From Candidatus Poribacteria bacterium (GTDB lineage Bacteria; Poribacteria; WGA-4E; PCPOR2b): 53,240 bases of DNA. The notes under the pieces are model-generated. The model did no database searches. It had not been told where the DNA came from and worked only from the letters and a program-made list of their open reading frames with translations. The position numbers and the translations under genes are program-made. Positions within the stretch are counted from its first letter, which is position 1, and every line of letters starts with the position of its first letter. The stretch lies in contig JAJECO010000066.1 of NCBI GenBank assembly GCA_022822005.1, positions 1-53,240 on the forward strand. The letters are read 5' to 3'. Below, in pieces: positions 35,268 through 44,765 of this stretch.

Positions 35268-35302
35268 GGCGGATTGGGGAGGCATCCACAGCAAAGAACT
35301 GC

Positions 35303-35331
35303 TTGACGGGTTTTTACCGTCGTTGTATAAT
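35303..35331 (+). promoter_or_regulatory. Sigma-70 promoter of the YCF48/BNR gene
   Basis: TTGACG and TATAAT are separated by 17 bases, placing the start of transcription about 40 bases before the ATG at 35381. It is divergent from the recD2 promoter. Confidence 0.8.
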
Positions 35332-35380
35332 ATGATTGTTCACACAACAGGCAATGAAATGATAACAGGAGGAAGCATCA

Positions 35381-37279
35381 ATGAAAATTAACAAACGGTG
35401 GCAAATTACGGCGCTGATCGCTATAGGGTTATTAGTCATCTCTGTGGCGAACACCTTCGCGTCAGACCATTCATGGACCTCTGTTCGCGAGTCGAAATGG
35501 CAGGCAGCGTTAATAGATATTTTCTTCGTAGATCAACAACACGGCTGGATTGTTGGGGCGCAGTCCACAATCCTACACACCAAAGATGGGGGTCAGACAT
35601 GGGTCAGTCAACCGAGCCAACCGCTCCCCTTCAAAAACGAATTTCACAAGGTCCGATTTATCAGTCCACAGGTCGGCTGGATCGCAGGCGAGGAAGGCAC
35701 CATCCTGAAAACGGTTGACGGCGGTGCAACGTGGATGAAACTATCCACCGGCACACGGGCGGCACTATCCACCGTCTTTTTCTTCGATGATCGGCACGGT
35801 TGGGCAGGCGGCGATGGCGGACTTCTCATTCACTCCGCAGATGGCGGTTCGACCTGGACGAGACAAGAGACTGGAACCAATAACGCAATCCGGAGCGTGC
35901 AATTCGCCAGTCCTGAACTGGGTTGGGCGGTCGGCGACGCTGGTACAGTGATTCATACCATGGACGGCGGACAAACATGGGTCGCGCAGCAGGGCGGGGT
36001 TGCAGCAAGTCTTGACGGAATGTATATGCTCACCGATCAGATGGGCTGGGCGGTCGGCGGTAACGGCGCCCTGATCCATACGGCGAACGCCGGTGAAACT
36101 TGGGAAACTCAAGAGAGCAGTGTACCTCATTCCAACGGTATGCCGGAACCGATCTGGGGCATCCATTTTGCCGATGCCAACAACGGACTGTGTGCGGCTG
36201 AGTTTGGTGTCATTCTGAAGACTGCCGATGGCGGTAAGACTTGGGCACCGCTCGAACCCAGACCGGCCCCGAACCGGCTCTATACCGTCCAATATGTGAC
36301 GGATCAAGAGGTTTGGGCGGTCGGCGAGTTTGCGACTATTCTGCATAGCAGCGATGGGGGCGCAACATGGGAAAACATCTCGATGAGCAACCATCTAACC
36401 AAAGTCCATTTCTACGATGATAAATTGGGATGGGCAGTGGGACTATCGGGAACCGTGCTGCACACTAACGATGGCGGTCAGACTTGGCAAGCCCAATACA
36501 GTGGGAACGTGTTTGAACTTTTCGGGATCCATTTCGTTGAACCAAATAGGGGCTACATCGTTGGCAGCAATGCAACCCTACTTGAAGGGCTAAACAGTGG
36601 GTCAGATTGGCACAGTGTCAGCGACCCGTCAGACGAAGGACACGGTACGGCGCAGCGAATCGTCTTTTCCGATCCGGCGACCAGTTGGAAGAGCGCCCTT
36701 GGCTACTATGACCTCCACTTCTCAACACCGCAAGACGGCTGGGGGGTCGGTGAAGTCGGAAAGATCGCACATACGAGCGACGGCGGTCAGACTTGGAATG
36801 GTCAAGATTCCGGAGACATGATGGTGGCTTTCAACAATCTGTACGGCACCTACTTTGTTGATGCCAAGACCGGCTGGGCTGTCGGCGCAAGTGGAACCGT
36901 TATCAAAACCGTGGATGCTGGTAAGACATGGCAAGCGATGATCATCGGTCCGGACGAGCTAAGATCGATTTATGCCATCAATGCTCAAACCGCTTGGACA
37001 GTTGGATCGAGCGGCGCGATCTACGCTACTACGGATGGTGGCGCGATGTGGAACCAACAGATTACTCCGACCGACGACACTTTGCAGGGGATATGCTTCC
37101 GCAATGCCAACGAGGGCTGGGCAGTTGGCGAAAACGGAACCATTCTGCACACCGCGGATGGGGGTGTAACATGGATTGCCCAAGAGAGCCCTACCGGTAG
37201 TAATCTGAGCGACATCACCCAATCCGCAGACGGTAACCTCTGGGTTGTGGGTGAATGGGGCACTATCCTAAGATATTAA
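35381..37279 (+). CDS. Exported YCF48/BNR-repeat propeller protein
   Basis: The 632-residue protein has a signal peptide (about 1-28, ending NTFASD) and then about a dozen repeats of roughly 45 residues, each with a GWAVG and a T/S-x-DGGxTW motif, the signature of the YCF48/BNR (photosynthesis stability factor Hcf136-like and sialidase-like) propeller. It should fold into one or more beta-propellers in the periplasm or at the cell surface. In non-photosynthetic bacteria such proteins have no established role; scaffolding, carbohydrate binding or assembly is likely. AGGAGG precedes the ATG. A consensus promoter is present upstream. It stops with GEWGTILRY, a complete last repeat. Confidence 0.85.
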   Translation: MKINKRWQITALIAIGLLVISVANTFASDHSWTSVRESKWQAALIDIFFVDQQHGWIVGAQSTILHTKDGGQTWVSQPSQPLPFKNEFHKVRFISPQVGWIAGEEGTILKTVDGGATWMKLSTGTRAALSTVFFFDDRHGWAGGDGGLLIHSADGGSTWTRQETGTNNAIRSVQFASPELGWAVGDAGTVIHTMDGGQTWVAQQGGVAASLDGMYMLTDQMGWAVGGNGALIHTANAGETWETQESSVPHSNGMPEPIWGIHFADANNGLCAAEFGVILKTADGGKTWAPLEPRPAPNRLYTVQYVTDQEVWAVGEFATILHSSDGGATWENISMSNHLTKVHFYDDKLGWAVGLSGTVLHTNDGGQTWQAQYSGNVFELFGIHFVEPNRGYIVGSNATLLEGLNSGSDWHSVSDPSDEGHGTAQRIVFSDPATSWKSALGYYDLHFSTPQDGWGVGEVGKIAHTSDGGQTWNGQDSGDMMVAFNNLYGTYFVDAKTGWAVGASGTVIKTVDAGKTWQAMIIGPDELRSIYAINAQTAWTVGSSGAIYATTDGGAMWNQQITPTDDTLQGICFRNANEGWAVGENGTILHTADGGVTWIAQESPTGSNLSDITQSADGNLWVVGEWGTILRY

Positions 37280-37295
37280 ATCTAATGTAGGTCGT

Positions 37296-37332
37296 AAGCC
37301 GTCACCCTACCCGTTTCCTCTTGTGACGGCTT
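37296..37332. terminator. Hairpin after the YCF48 gene
   Basis: AAGCCGTCAC and GTGACGGCTT (ten perfect base pairs, 17-base loop) lie 17 bases after the stop codon. There is no T-run, so a Rho-type or processing role is possible. Confidence 0.45.
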
Positions 37333-37462
37333 GCACCCCACCCCACTCTCATTTTCTCGCCCAAACCCCTCCATGTTCCGATCGTGACAGTAGGGACAAC
37401 ACGAAGAAATTATGTAAGGGACAATTTTAAACCCTCCACCCTCAAGGAGATAGCCAATACGT

Positions 37463-38485
37463 ATGCGTTTTTGTGCCATTTTTCTGTTCATCGTCGCGCT
37501 TACAAGTGTAGGCTGTGAAAGGATTCCGACGATCGAAATCACTTCACAGCCGTCAGATGCGACAGTTTTTATAGACGGCGTCGAAGTCGGTGCGACACCC
37601 TATAAAGGACAAGCGACGCTGGGATCGACGTATCAAGTAATGGTTAGCAAGCGTGGTTATCAGGCAGCGACAACGAAACTGAAGCATGAGGGCGGAAAAC
37701 TCTCCCGCGCCTTACAACTAAAACAACTTAATCTGTCAGATATGATCTTAATCCCTGCGGGTAGATTTATTATGGGAACCAGTGATGAAGAAGAAGCGCT
37801 CGTCACCCGTCAATTAGGCGGTGGGGAGATTGTGGAACATCCCAGATGGTTTAAGTCGGAAAAACCGCAGCAGGAGGTCCATTTAGACGCTTTTTATATC
37901 GACGAATTTGAGGTGACCAACGCCGATTACCAGAAATTTGTCGATGCCACCGGATACCCTGCCCCCAGACATTGGGAAAATCGGAAATATCCTGAAGGAG
38001 AGGACAACCTGCCTGTTGTATACGTCAATTGGAAGGATGCCGATGCGTATTGCCGATGGGCGGGCAAGCGGCTTCCAACAGAAGTGGAGTGGGAAAAAGC
38101 AGCCAGAGGTACTGACGCGAGAATCTGGCCTTGGGGAAATGATTTTGATATAACGAAATGCAATGTAGAGTCGTGGGAAGGGTCGGGTCCAAAACCGGTG
38201 GGAACCCACCCACAATGTGTCAGTCCTTACGGCGTTTACGATATGGCGGGAAACGTATGGGAGTGGACGGATAGCTGGTATGATGCGTATCCGGGTAGCA
38301 CTTTCACCTCAAAAGAGTTCGGGAAGAAATATCGCGTTCTCCGCGGCGGTTCTTGGTATTATTACGACAGCCTCAACCCGATCGGTGCCAGGACTCCCTC
38401 GCGCGACATAGGCACAGAAGATCACCTCGCCTATATAGTAGGATTCCGTTGCGCTCTTGGACAGGATGAAGTTGCAACAGAATAG
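37463..38485 (+). CDS. Lipoprotein with PEGA and FGE-sulfatase fold domains
   Basis: The 340-residue protein has a lipobox TSVGC (Cys18), a PEGA domain (about 22-90: IEITSQPSDATVFIDGVEVG) and a formylglycine-generating-enzyme-like domain (about 97-335: MILIPAGRFIMGT, FEVTNADYQKFVDATGY, RLPTEVEWEKAARGTD, GVYDMAGNVWEWTD, YRVLRGGSWYYYDSL, VGFRCA). FGE enzymes need a Cys pair in the RVxRGGS block; here that segment (YYYDSLNPIGARTPSRD) has none, so sulfatase maturation is unlikely. A carbohydrate- or protein-binding role at the envelope is more probable, as PEGA domains are surface-associated. The upstream sulfatase gene needed for FGE activity is also absent. Confidence 0.85.
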   Translation: MRFCAIFLFIVALTSVGCERIPTIEITSQPSDATVFIDGVEVGATPYKGQATLGSTYQVMVSKRGYQAATTKLKHEGGKLSRALQLKQLNLSDMILIPAGRFIMGTSDEEEALVTRQLGGGEIVEHPRWFKSEKPQQEVHLDAFYIDEFEVTNADYQKFVDATGYPAPRHWENRKYPEGEDNLPVVYVNWKDADAYCRWAGKRLPTEVEWEKAARGTDARIWPWGNDFDITKCNVESWEGSGPKPVGTHPQCVSPYGVYDMAGNVWEWTDSWYDAYPGSTFTSKEFGKKYRVLRGGSWYYYDSLNPIGARTPSRDIGTEDHLAYIVGFRCALGQDEVATE

Positions 38486-38591
38486 TAAGTGGCAAAACCT
38501 ATGCTCTTCTCGATTGTGGTTAGACCCATTTGCCACTGCGAGTTGAGACATACAATTCCTTGTAGCAACCAACCGATGAATAGATCAACCA

Positions 38592-39929
38592 ATGAACCGT
38601 GAAACCCCTAACAGAGGCACCTACACACGAAGCGTCAGGCATCACGTTTCACTCCTCACGATTTTCGGATGCTTTATACTGCTGGTATCGGTGTGTGGAT
38701 GCGGAGATAACATCGCTATACAGAAGGGCAAAGCGTTAATTGCTTCCGGTGAGTATCAGGACGCGGCTGCCTATTTTCGGCAATTGCTCGAAGCAGCACC
38801 GGAAAATCCAGAAGTCCATTTTCAACTGGGCATGGCATATCAACACCTTGACCAGCAGGGCAAGGCACTTGACTCCCTAAGAACTGCTGCGCGGTACGCG
38901 CCACAACGGATGGATATCCAGCTCGCATTGGGCGAAGCATACATGGCGGCTGGGCACGACCGGTTTGCGTTGAATTCCTTTTTGAAGATTTTAGAGAACA
39001 CTGACCGGGAAGAATGGATTCAAGACATCGGTAGACTCACCGGTGACCTCCATCCAAGCACACGCCTGACCCCCGACTTTGTGCAGATCCACGACGTTTC
39101 AACGGCGGCTGGAACGGTTGCTTTCACCGCTTTCGTTGACGATAATAATGAGATTTATGTCATGGACATTACGGATATCAACGGGGAAAACAGACAGCGG
39201 CTGACGTTCAACGATACCAGCGATTACAACCCTGCTTTATCACCGGACGGCAAAAAAGTTGCGTACGTTTCTTTTATCCGTTGGACCAACCCCAACGACG
39301 AAATTTTCGTCATAGACATTAGTACGAAAGCGAATGAACGCCTGACAGCCAATACCGCTACGGACAGCAATCCCACCTTTTCGCCCGACGGCAGCAAAAT
39401 TGCTTTTGAGTCGAACAGGGCTGGTGTGAACAGTGAAATCTATATCATGGACGCAGACGGCAAAAGCCAGAAACGGTTGACCCGAACCCAAACCAATAAC
39501 CATGGTCCAGCGTTTTCGCCGGACGGAGGGCGCATCGCTTTTGCGGCTTATGCTGTCGGTGGAACCCTCGGCGTCTCCAGCCAGATTTGTGCCATTGATA
39601 GCGATGGAAGTAACTTTACAAAACTGACAGATGATCCTGCGATCAATGCACATCCCACCTTTTCGCCCGACGGTACGCAGATTGCGTTTGACTCATACAG
39701 AGATGGCGACACCGAAATCATCGTGATGGACGCAGACGGCAAGCATCAGAAGCAACTTACTAACAACCACCTCATTAATTCTGACCCGATCTTTACTCCT
39801 GATGGGACACGCATCGTTTATGTCGGGCAAAGCGACAGTTCCCAAAACTTGGGTGTTTATGTGATGGATTTGGGGCAACCTTTCACAAGAGAAGAGATCG
39901 TAAAAAGGATCGAGGCACGGCTTGAGTAG
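38592..39929 (+). CDS. Lipoprotein with TPR and TolB-like propeller
   Basis: The 445-residue protein has a lipobox VCGC (Cys37), about three TPRs (about 38-150) and then six TolB/PD40-type propeller repeats, each with a variant of PTFSPDGTQIAFDSYRDGD and TEIIVMDADGKHQKQLT. TolB-like propellers bind partner proteins in the periplasm. The gene may form part of an envelope or trafficking complex with the neighbouring FGE-fold lipoprotein. There is no clear ribosome binding site before ATG 38592. The repeats resemble those of the two TolB-like genes at the right edge of the window. Confidence 0.85.
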   Translation: MNRETPNRGTYTRSVRHHVSLLTIFGCFILLVSVCGCGDNIAIQKGKALIASGEYQDAAAYFRQLLEAAPENPEVHFQLGMAYQHLDQQGKALDSLRTAARYAPQRMDIQLALGEAYMAAGHDRFALNSFLKILENTDREEWIQDIGRLTGDLHPSTRLTPDFVQIHDVSTAAGTVAFTAFVDDNNEIYVMDITDINGENRQRLTFNDTSDYNPALSPDGKKVAYVSFIRWTNPNDEIFVIDISTKANERLTANTATDSNPTFSPDGSKIAFESNRAGVNSEIYIMDADGKSQKRLTRTQTNNHGPAFSPDGGRIAFAAYAVGGTLGVSSQICAIDSDGSNFTKLTDDPAINAHPTFSPDGTQIAFDSYRDGDTEIIVMDADGKHQKQLTNNHLINSDPIFTPDGTRIVYVGQSDSSQNLGVYVMDLGQPFTREEIVKRIEARLE

Positions 39930-40092
39930 GAGGGCGCTCACTTTTTGGGGAAGCGCATAGATTGGTGTAAGAAGATGCGGACAAAGCAACGTTCCACATG
40001 ATACTTGTGAAACACTCAATTGAATCTCAACACACCAAAGATTGACAAAATAGGAGAATAGAGAAACGTTTTCCACGTTTCACGTTTCACGA

Positions 40093-41478
40093 ATGATCCA
40101 ACGACACTTTTTTATCGGAACAGCCATACCACTACTGCTATGGACCTGCGCTTTATCCGCAGAAGAGCCAAAAACCTTAACGCTCGAAGATAGCATCCAG
40201 ATCGCCCGACAGACCAACCTTTCGATCCAAACAACCCAAGAACGTGTAAAATCTGCCGAAGCACAGGTTCGTGCTGCACGGGCAGGGTTGCTCCCCAACG
40301 TCTCCCTGAACAGCAGCTACAGATACGCTAAGGACCTGCCAAAATCGGTCCTTGAGGCGAGCGGTGCATTTGGTCCTCCCGGCGCAGGCCCGGAGATGGC
40401 TCCACTTTCCGGTGCGGGGGCAGGAGATGAGACTGTTATCGAACTGGAGTTTGGGGCGCACCATAATTTCCAGGCGGACGTAAGTCTGAACCAACCGATC
40501 TTTGCGTGGGGACGTTACTACAATAACTATCAAAGTGCGAAACTGAGCTTGGCGGCAGCACACAAGGAACTGGAGGTCGCTCACAATCAGTTGGTCCTTG
40601 ATGTTTCCGAGTCCTTTTATCGCGTCCTCCTATCGCACGAATTTGTTAAGGTGTCTGAACAGACGGTCGAACTTGTCGAGACACAGTTAAGGATTGCTCA
40701 AACCCTCTTCGAGGTGGGCGCATCTACCAACTTCGACATCCTGCGTGCGGAGGTATTGTTAGCCAATGCTAAATCGAACCTGATCCGTGCCAAGAATGGT
40801 GCGCGGGTCGCTATGGATGTTTATAAGAACATACTGAACATCGACTTGGGTGAATCAGTTGGCGCAGAAGGCAGCTTGGAGCAGCCGGTTCGTGACCTTG
40901 ACCTTGCGCCGTTGATCCAACTGGCGATGGAAAATCGCCCTGAACTCCATCAGCTGCAATTTAGCGAGGGCGCGGCACAGAAACAGGTTGATGTTGCCAA
41001 GACTCGCAGCCGTCCCGCTCTCTCCTTTTTCACCAACTATCAATTTGACCACAACGAAAGACTTCAGGAGATGAACCGAATTTGGAACCTCGGCTTTGCG
41101 CTAAATGTCCCGATCTTCGATGGTTTGGCAACACGGGCTGCGGTGAGGCAGGCAGAATCTGGTCTGAAACAGACACAGCTTGGCAAGCAGCAGATGACGG
41201 ACGCGATTGAACTTGAGGTGCGGTCTGCTTACCTCAATCTGCTTGAAGCGAAAACATTGATCAATGTCCAACGGGAAACGGTTGAGCAGGCACAAGAGAG
41301 TGTGCGGATTGCGAATTTGCGCTATGAAAACGGGATGATCACCAGTGTTGAACTGACCGACGCCCAACTTGCGCTCTCGCAAGCGGAGGTGAACCGCCTG
41401 CAATCCTTGCACGATTATGCCGTGGGACTCGCCCGATTGGAAAAGGCGATAGGGCAGAAGATACCAGAGACTAATTAG
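40093..41478 (+). CDS. TolC family outer membrane efflux protein
   Basis: The 461-residue protein has a signal peptide (about 1-23, LWTCALSA) and two homologous outer-membrane-factor halves of alpha-helices and beta strands (LTLEDSIQIARQTNLSIQTT, AARAGLLPNVSLNSSYRY; later VAKTRSRPALSFFTNYQFD and FALNVPIFDGLATRAAVRQA). It would form a trimeric channel across the outer membrane for a type I exporter or RND pump. It is followed by an acyltransferase-like gene and a membrane-fusion gene on the same strand, and no obvious ribosome binding site precedes the ATG. It likely pairs with the fusion protein at 42853. Confidence 0.92.
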   Translation: MIQRHFFIGTAIPLLLWTCALSAEEPKTLTLEDSIQIARQTNLSIQTTQERVKSAEAQVRAARAGLLPNVSLNSSYRYAKDLPKSVLEASGAFGPPGAGPEMAPLSGAGAGDETVIELEFGAHHNFQADVSLNQPIFAWGRYYNNYQSAKLSLAAAHKELEVAHNQLVLDVSESFYRVLLSHEFVKVSEQTVELVETQLRIAQTLFEVGASTNFDILRAEVLLANAKSNLIRAKNGARVAMDVYKNILNIDLGESVGAEGSLEQPVRDLDLAPLIQLAMENRPELHQLQFSEGAAQKQVDVAKTRSRPALSFFTNYQFDHNERLQEMNRIWNLGFALNVPIFDGLATRAAVRQAESGLKQTQLGKQQMTDAIELEVRSAYLNLLEAKTLINVQRETVEQAQESVRIANLRYENGMITSVELTDAQLALSQAEVNRLQSLHDYAVGLARLEKAIGQKIPETN

Positions 41479-41555
41479 TGTGCAAGACACGCAAGCACGT
41501 GTTCCTTACTTAATAGTGGTTCAACACTTGCAACCGCTTTTGGGACGTAATCGAA

Positions 41556-42782
41556 ATGTTAGATTTCAAGCCGCCCAAACCAAACCCATTGCTCATTGGG
41601 GTAGCTCAACGGCTGGTGCCTCTCGTTCTGAAGGGTCCGTTGAAAATCTCTAAATTCGTTATCGACGCTGAATCTCTGGAGCAATTGAAAGAGATCTCGG
41701 ATTGTCCGATGGTCTTGGTTCCCAACCATGCCGACTACGCGGATGCTTCGATCATGTTTGCGCTGTCACAGCGGGTTGGGAAACCGTTCTACTATATGTG
41801 TGCGCGCGAAACGTTCACAGGGGGCGTCAGAAGTTATTTTATGCAGCGGTTTGGCGTCTACTCTGTGATGCGGGGTAGTGTGGATCGCGGAGCATTTCGG
41901 ACAACGCGCAGCCTTTTAGTGGATGGCAAGCGGCCGCTGGTGATCTTTGCTGAGGGTGAGATTTCACGTCAGAACGATACGGTATTGCCCTTCGAAAGTG
42001 GCGCGATGCAACTTTGTTTCTGGGCATTGGACGACATGGCAAAAGCCGAGACGGTCAAACCGCTCTATGTTGTCCCAGTTGGAATTAAGTACATCTACGA
42101 TGAGGAGATGTGGGACGAAATTGAGGGTGCACTTACCAGATTAGAGCAAGAAATTCTGCCTCAAGGTTCGCCCGCTGCGGAGGATCTCTACGAACGGTTA
42201 CGGCGGATTGGCGGTGTTATTCTATCAACGTTAGAACGGGAATATAGACTTAAGGCTGACAAGGACGGGTCGTTGAATGAGCGGATAGAACAGTTACGCG
42301 AACATATCCTCTCACAGATGGAAGAGTTCATGGGAGTTACGCCTGAGCCAACCGTGCTTCCCAGAACGCGGGTCCGTGCCTTGAAGAACCTTATCGATGC
42401 GGAGGTCTACAGGGAAACGGAAGATATCACCGCCTATGAAAGACAGATCCATGAACAACGGTTAGAAAAGTTTCAAGAGTTCTACCCGGATCTAAACCGT
42501 CTTTTTAATTTTATTGCTATCTATGATGGGTACGTCGGTGAAAACCGATCGCCGGAACGTTTCTTGGATGTTATCATCCGGTTGGAAAGGGAGGTTTTCG
42601 GGGAGTCAAAACCGAGGGGGCCTCGGATAGCGTATATGCGTTTTGGAGCACCAAAGAACCTGCTTGACAGGTACGAAATCTACAAACAGGACAAGAAACA
42701 GACAGTACAGGACATCACGCTGGAATTGGAAACGGAGGTTCAAGCACTCATCACAGATATGTCCGAGCCGCTTGATGCGTAA
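41556..42782 (+). CDS. PlsC-like acyltransferase
   Basis: This 408-residue protein has a 1-acylglycerol-3-phosphate acyltransferase domain (about 48-190) with the HxxxxD motif in VPNHADYADAS and a second block VIFAEGEISRQNDT (E-G-type substrate motif), then a C-terminal part (about 215-408) that is helical, charged and of no known family. PlsC enzymes transfer an acyl chain from acyl-CoA or acyl-ACP to a glycerophosphate or similar lipid precursor at the inner face of the membrane. It lies between an outer membrane channel and a fusion protein, hinting that the pump exports or that its lipid product is linked to envelope biogenesis. Confidence 0.82.
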   Translation: MLDFKPPKPNPLLIGVAQRLVPLVLKGPLKISKFVIDAESLEQLKEISDCPMVLVPNHADYADASIMFALSQRVGKPFYYMCARETFTGGVRSYFMQRFGVYSVMRGSVDRGAFRTTRSLLVDGKRPLVIFAEGEISRQNDTVLPFESGAMQLCFWALDDMAKAETVKPLYVVPVGIKYIYDEEMWDEIEGALTRLEQEILPQGSPAAEDLYERLRRIGGVILSTLEREYRLKADKDGSLNERIEQLREHILSQMEEFMGVTPEPTVLPRTRVRALKNLIDAEVYRETEDITAYERQIHEQRLEKFQEFYPDLNRLFNFIAIYDGYVGENRSPERFLDVIIRLEREVFGESKPRGPRIAYMRFGAPKNLLDRYEIYKQDKKQTVQDITLELETEVQALITDMSEPLDA

Positions 42783-42852
42783 CACGTAGGTCTTTCTTAC
42801 GCGCGATTTATTACGTATCACGCACCAAATATTGCATAATGGAGACTACAAA

Positions 42853-44463
42853 GTGAAGAAAATCTTAATCATCGGACTCATAATCATCATCGCAATCGCA
42901 GCGATTCTCATTAGATCTGCCGTAAGACAACAAGGTGGTGAAATGACTGAAGCGGTTGCGGCCACAGTTAAAGCGGTGGAAGTACTTAAAGCTCCCCGTG
43001 GCGAGATCCGTTCCGAGTTGCAACTATCCGGCACGATTGAAGCAAATTCGCGTGTGACGGTCTTTCCCGAGGTCCCCGGAAAAATCATTCAGATGGATGT
43101 AGACGAAGGGGCAAGAGTGAGAAAAGGAGACACGCTCGCGGTTATCGAACATGCGGAGTTGGCACTCCAGGTGCGCCAAGCGGAAGCAGCACATCGGGCG
43201 GCCCAAACTGCCTTTAGTCAGGTGCAGCAGCTCGCTGAGGTTCGCGTCAAGTCACAGATCGATCAGGCAAGCGCGCAGCTGACTTCCGCAATCGTTGCCC
43301 TACAGCAGGTGGAAGATCTATCCCAGACGCGCACAACCTCACAGGTCGAACAGGCACAGGCAGGCTTGGAATCGCTCAAGGCGAACTTGGAGAAGATTAA
43401 GCGTGGCGCCAGAGATGAGGATCTCCGGCAGGCGGAAGCTGCGGTGGCTGGAGCAAAAGCGAACCTCACGAATGCACGGAACAACCACAAGCGGATGAAA
43501 AAACTCTTTGACAACGGAGCAATAAGCAAACAGTCGTTTGAATCAGCAAGAACCCAACTGGATATCGCCAAATCGCAATCTGAGGTCGCTAGCCAGCAAC
43601 TCGCCCTCATCCAAAACGGTGCACGGGAGGAAGATGTCCAAGCGATGGAGGCACAGGTTGCACAAGCAGAAGCGGCCCTCAAACTTGCTTACGCCCAGGC
43701 GGACACGAAGACGTGGGAAAAGGATCGGGCATTGGCACAATCCCAAGTGGAAGCTGCGCAGGCAGCTCTCAAAGCCGCTGAAGCGTTAGCAGCCGCCAAG
43801 AGTTGGGAAGCGGAAATTATCGCTGCTGAGACCGCGATGGAACAGGCAGAGATCGCATTGGATCTCGCGCAGGAACGGCTCGGCGATGCAACAATCACCG
43901 CGCCGATTGCTGGCATCCTGTCGATGCGTTATTTGGATTTGGGCGGGTTGGCGTCCCCGGCCGCACCGATTTTTGAGATTGTGGATATGGACACCGTGAA
44001 AGCAACGGTAAGCGTCATCGAGGCGGATCTGAGTAGATTGGACCCGGAAAATCAGAAGGCGTGGATTGAGGTCGATGCGTTGGCACAACCTGTGACAGGC
44101 AAGATCTCCCTCATCAGTCCTACTCTCAATCAATCAAGCCGATCGGCAAAGGTTGAAATTGCGATTGGTAACGCAGACCTACGATTGAAGCCGGGGATGT
44201 TTGCGAAGGTCAAAATCCCGGTAGAAATTCGTGAAGATGCGATTCTCCTCCCGCGCTCTGCGATAATCGAAGATAGCATGAAGAAAACCCAAACCGTCTT
44301 TGTGGTCGCGGGTGGACGCAGTAACCGCCGCCAGATTGAGATGGGGTTGGTTGAAGGCAGCCGTGTCGAGATTAGCAGTGGATTATCCGAGGGCGAGCAG
44401 GTGGTTATCGCCGGGCAACACACTCTCAAGGATGGCGAAGAGGTAACGGTGATGAACCCGTAG
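42853..44463 (+). CDS. RND-type membrane-fusion protein (HlyD-like)
   Basis: The 536-residue protein has an N-terminal membrane anchor (about 3-18), a biotinyl-lipoyl-like segment (GKIIQMDVDEGARVRKGDTL), a very long alpha-helical hairpin of alternating A, Q, E and K residues (about 100-345) and a beta-barrel plus membrane-proximal domain (PIAGILSMRYLDLGG, LRLKPGMFAKVKIPV). It links an inner-membrane pump to a TolC channel. The start is set at GTG 42853 because GGAG lies eight bases upstream; ATG 42832 is in frame but has no ribosome binding site. The hairpin is longer than in typical RND fusion proteins, more like type I secretion or MacA-like proteins. Confidence 0.9.
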   Translation: MKKILIIGLIIIIAIAAILIRSAVRQQGGEMTEAVAATVKAVEVLKAPRGEIRSELQLSGTIEANSRVTVFPEVPGKIIQMDVDEGARVRKGDTLAVIEHAELALQVRQAEAAHRAAQTAFSQVQQLAEVRVKSQIDQASAQLTSAIVALQQVEDLSQTRTTSQVEQAQAGLESLKANLEKIKRGARDEDLRQAEAAVAGAKANLTNARNNHKRMKKLFDNGAISKQSFESARTQLDIAKSQSEVASQQLALIQNGAREEDVQAMEAQVAQAEAALKLAYAQADTKTWEKDRALAQSQVEAAQAALKAAEALAAAKSWEAEIIAAETAMEQAEIALDLAQERLGDATITAPIAGILSMRYLDLGGLASPAAPIFEIVDMDTVKATVSVIEADLSRLDPENQKAWIEVDALAQPVTGKISLISPTLNQSSRSAKVEIAIGNADLRLKPGMFAKVKIPVEIREDAILLPRSAIIEDSMKKTQTVFVVAGGRSNRRQIEMGLVEGSRVEISSGLSEGEQVVIAGQHTLKDGEEVTVMNP

Positions 44464-44498
44464 TTTCGACACGTCACCTGATCCGAAGATGGAATCAA

Positions 44499-44765
44499 TC
44501 AGTACGGCTTGTGCCAATTGTGTTGTGGTTGAGATTGCCGTGGAAGAACGAATTGCTCAAACAAGCGTCGAAATCGCGCCCCATAGATGCGTTGATAAAG
44601 GCACATCTGTTTTGGTATCAGAGCTTCAGCGCGTGCGCGTGTCTGTCGTATCCGCTGACAGGCTTCGTTAACCGTTAAGTTACCCCATTGCAGGAGCTCA
44701 CTCGTTCGATCGACGAGTTCTTTGAGTTCTGCGAGCAACCTTTCTTCTGATGTATTGACGTTCAT
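44499..44765 (-). CDS. Hypothetical protein, 88 residues
   Basis: I do not recognise the family. The sequence is hydrophilic and helical: MNVNTSEERLLAELKELVDR, then ELLQWGNLTVNEACQRIRQT and RIYGARFRRLFEQFVLPRQ. It has no membrane segment or cysteine pair. GAGGG lies seven bases before the ATG, and the frame is well separated from its neighbours, so it looks like a real gene on the opposite strand to the efflux genes. A small DNA- or protein-binding role is possible. Confidence 0.55.
   Translation of the reverse strand: MNVNTSEERLLAELKELVDRTSELLQWGNLTVNEACQRIRQTRARAEALIPKQMCLYQRIYGARFRRLFEQFVLPRQSQPQHNWHKPY

Noticed and set aside
37463-38485. Sulfatase-activating enzyme (true FGE)
   Set aside because: The cysteine pair needed for catalysis is missing and no sulfatase gene is in the window.
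29067-44463. A single operon for the RND pump with TolC and the fusion protein
   Set aside because: The pump is 8 kb away, with recD2 on the opposite strand in between, so they cannot share a transcript, although their products may still assemble together.
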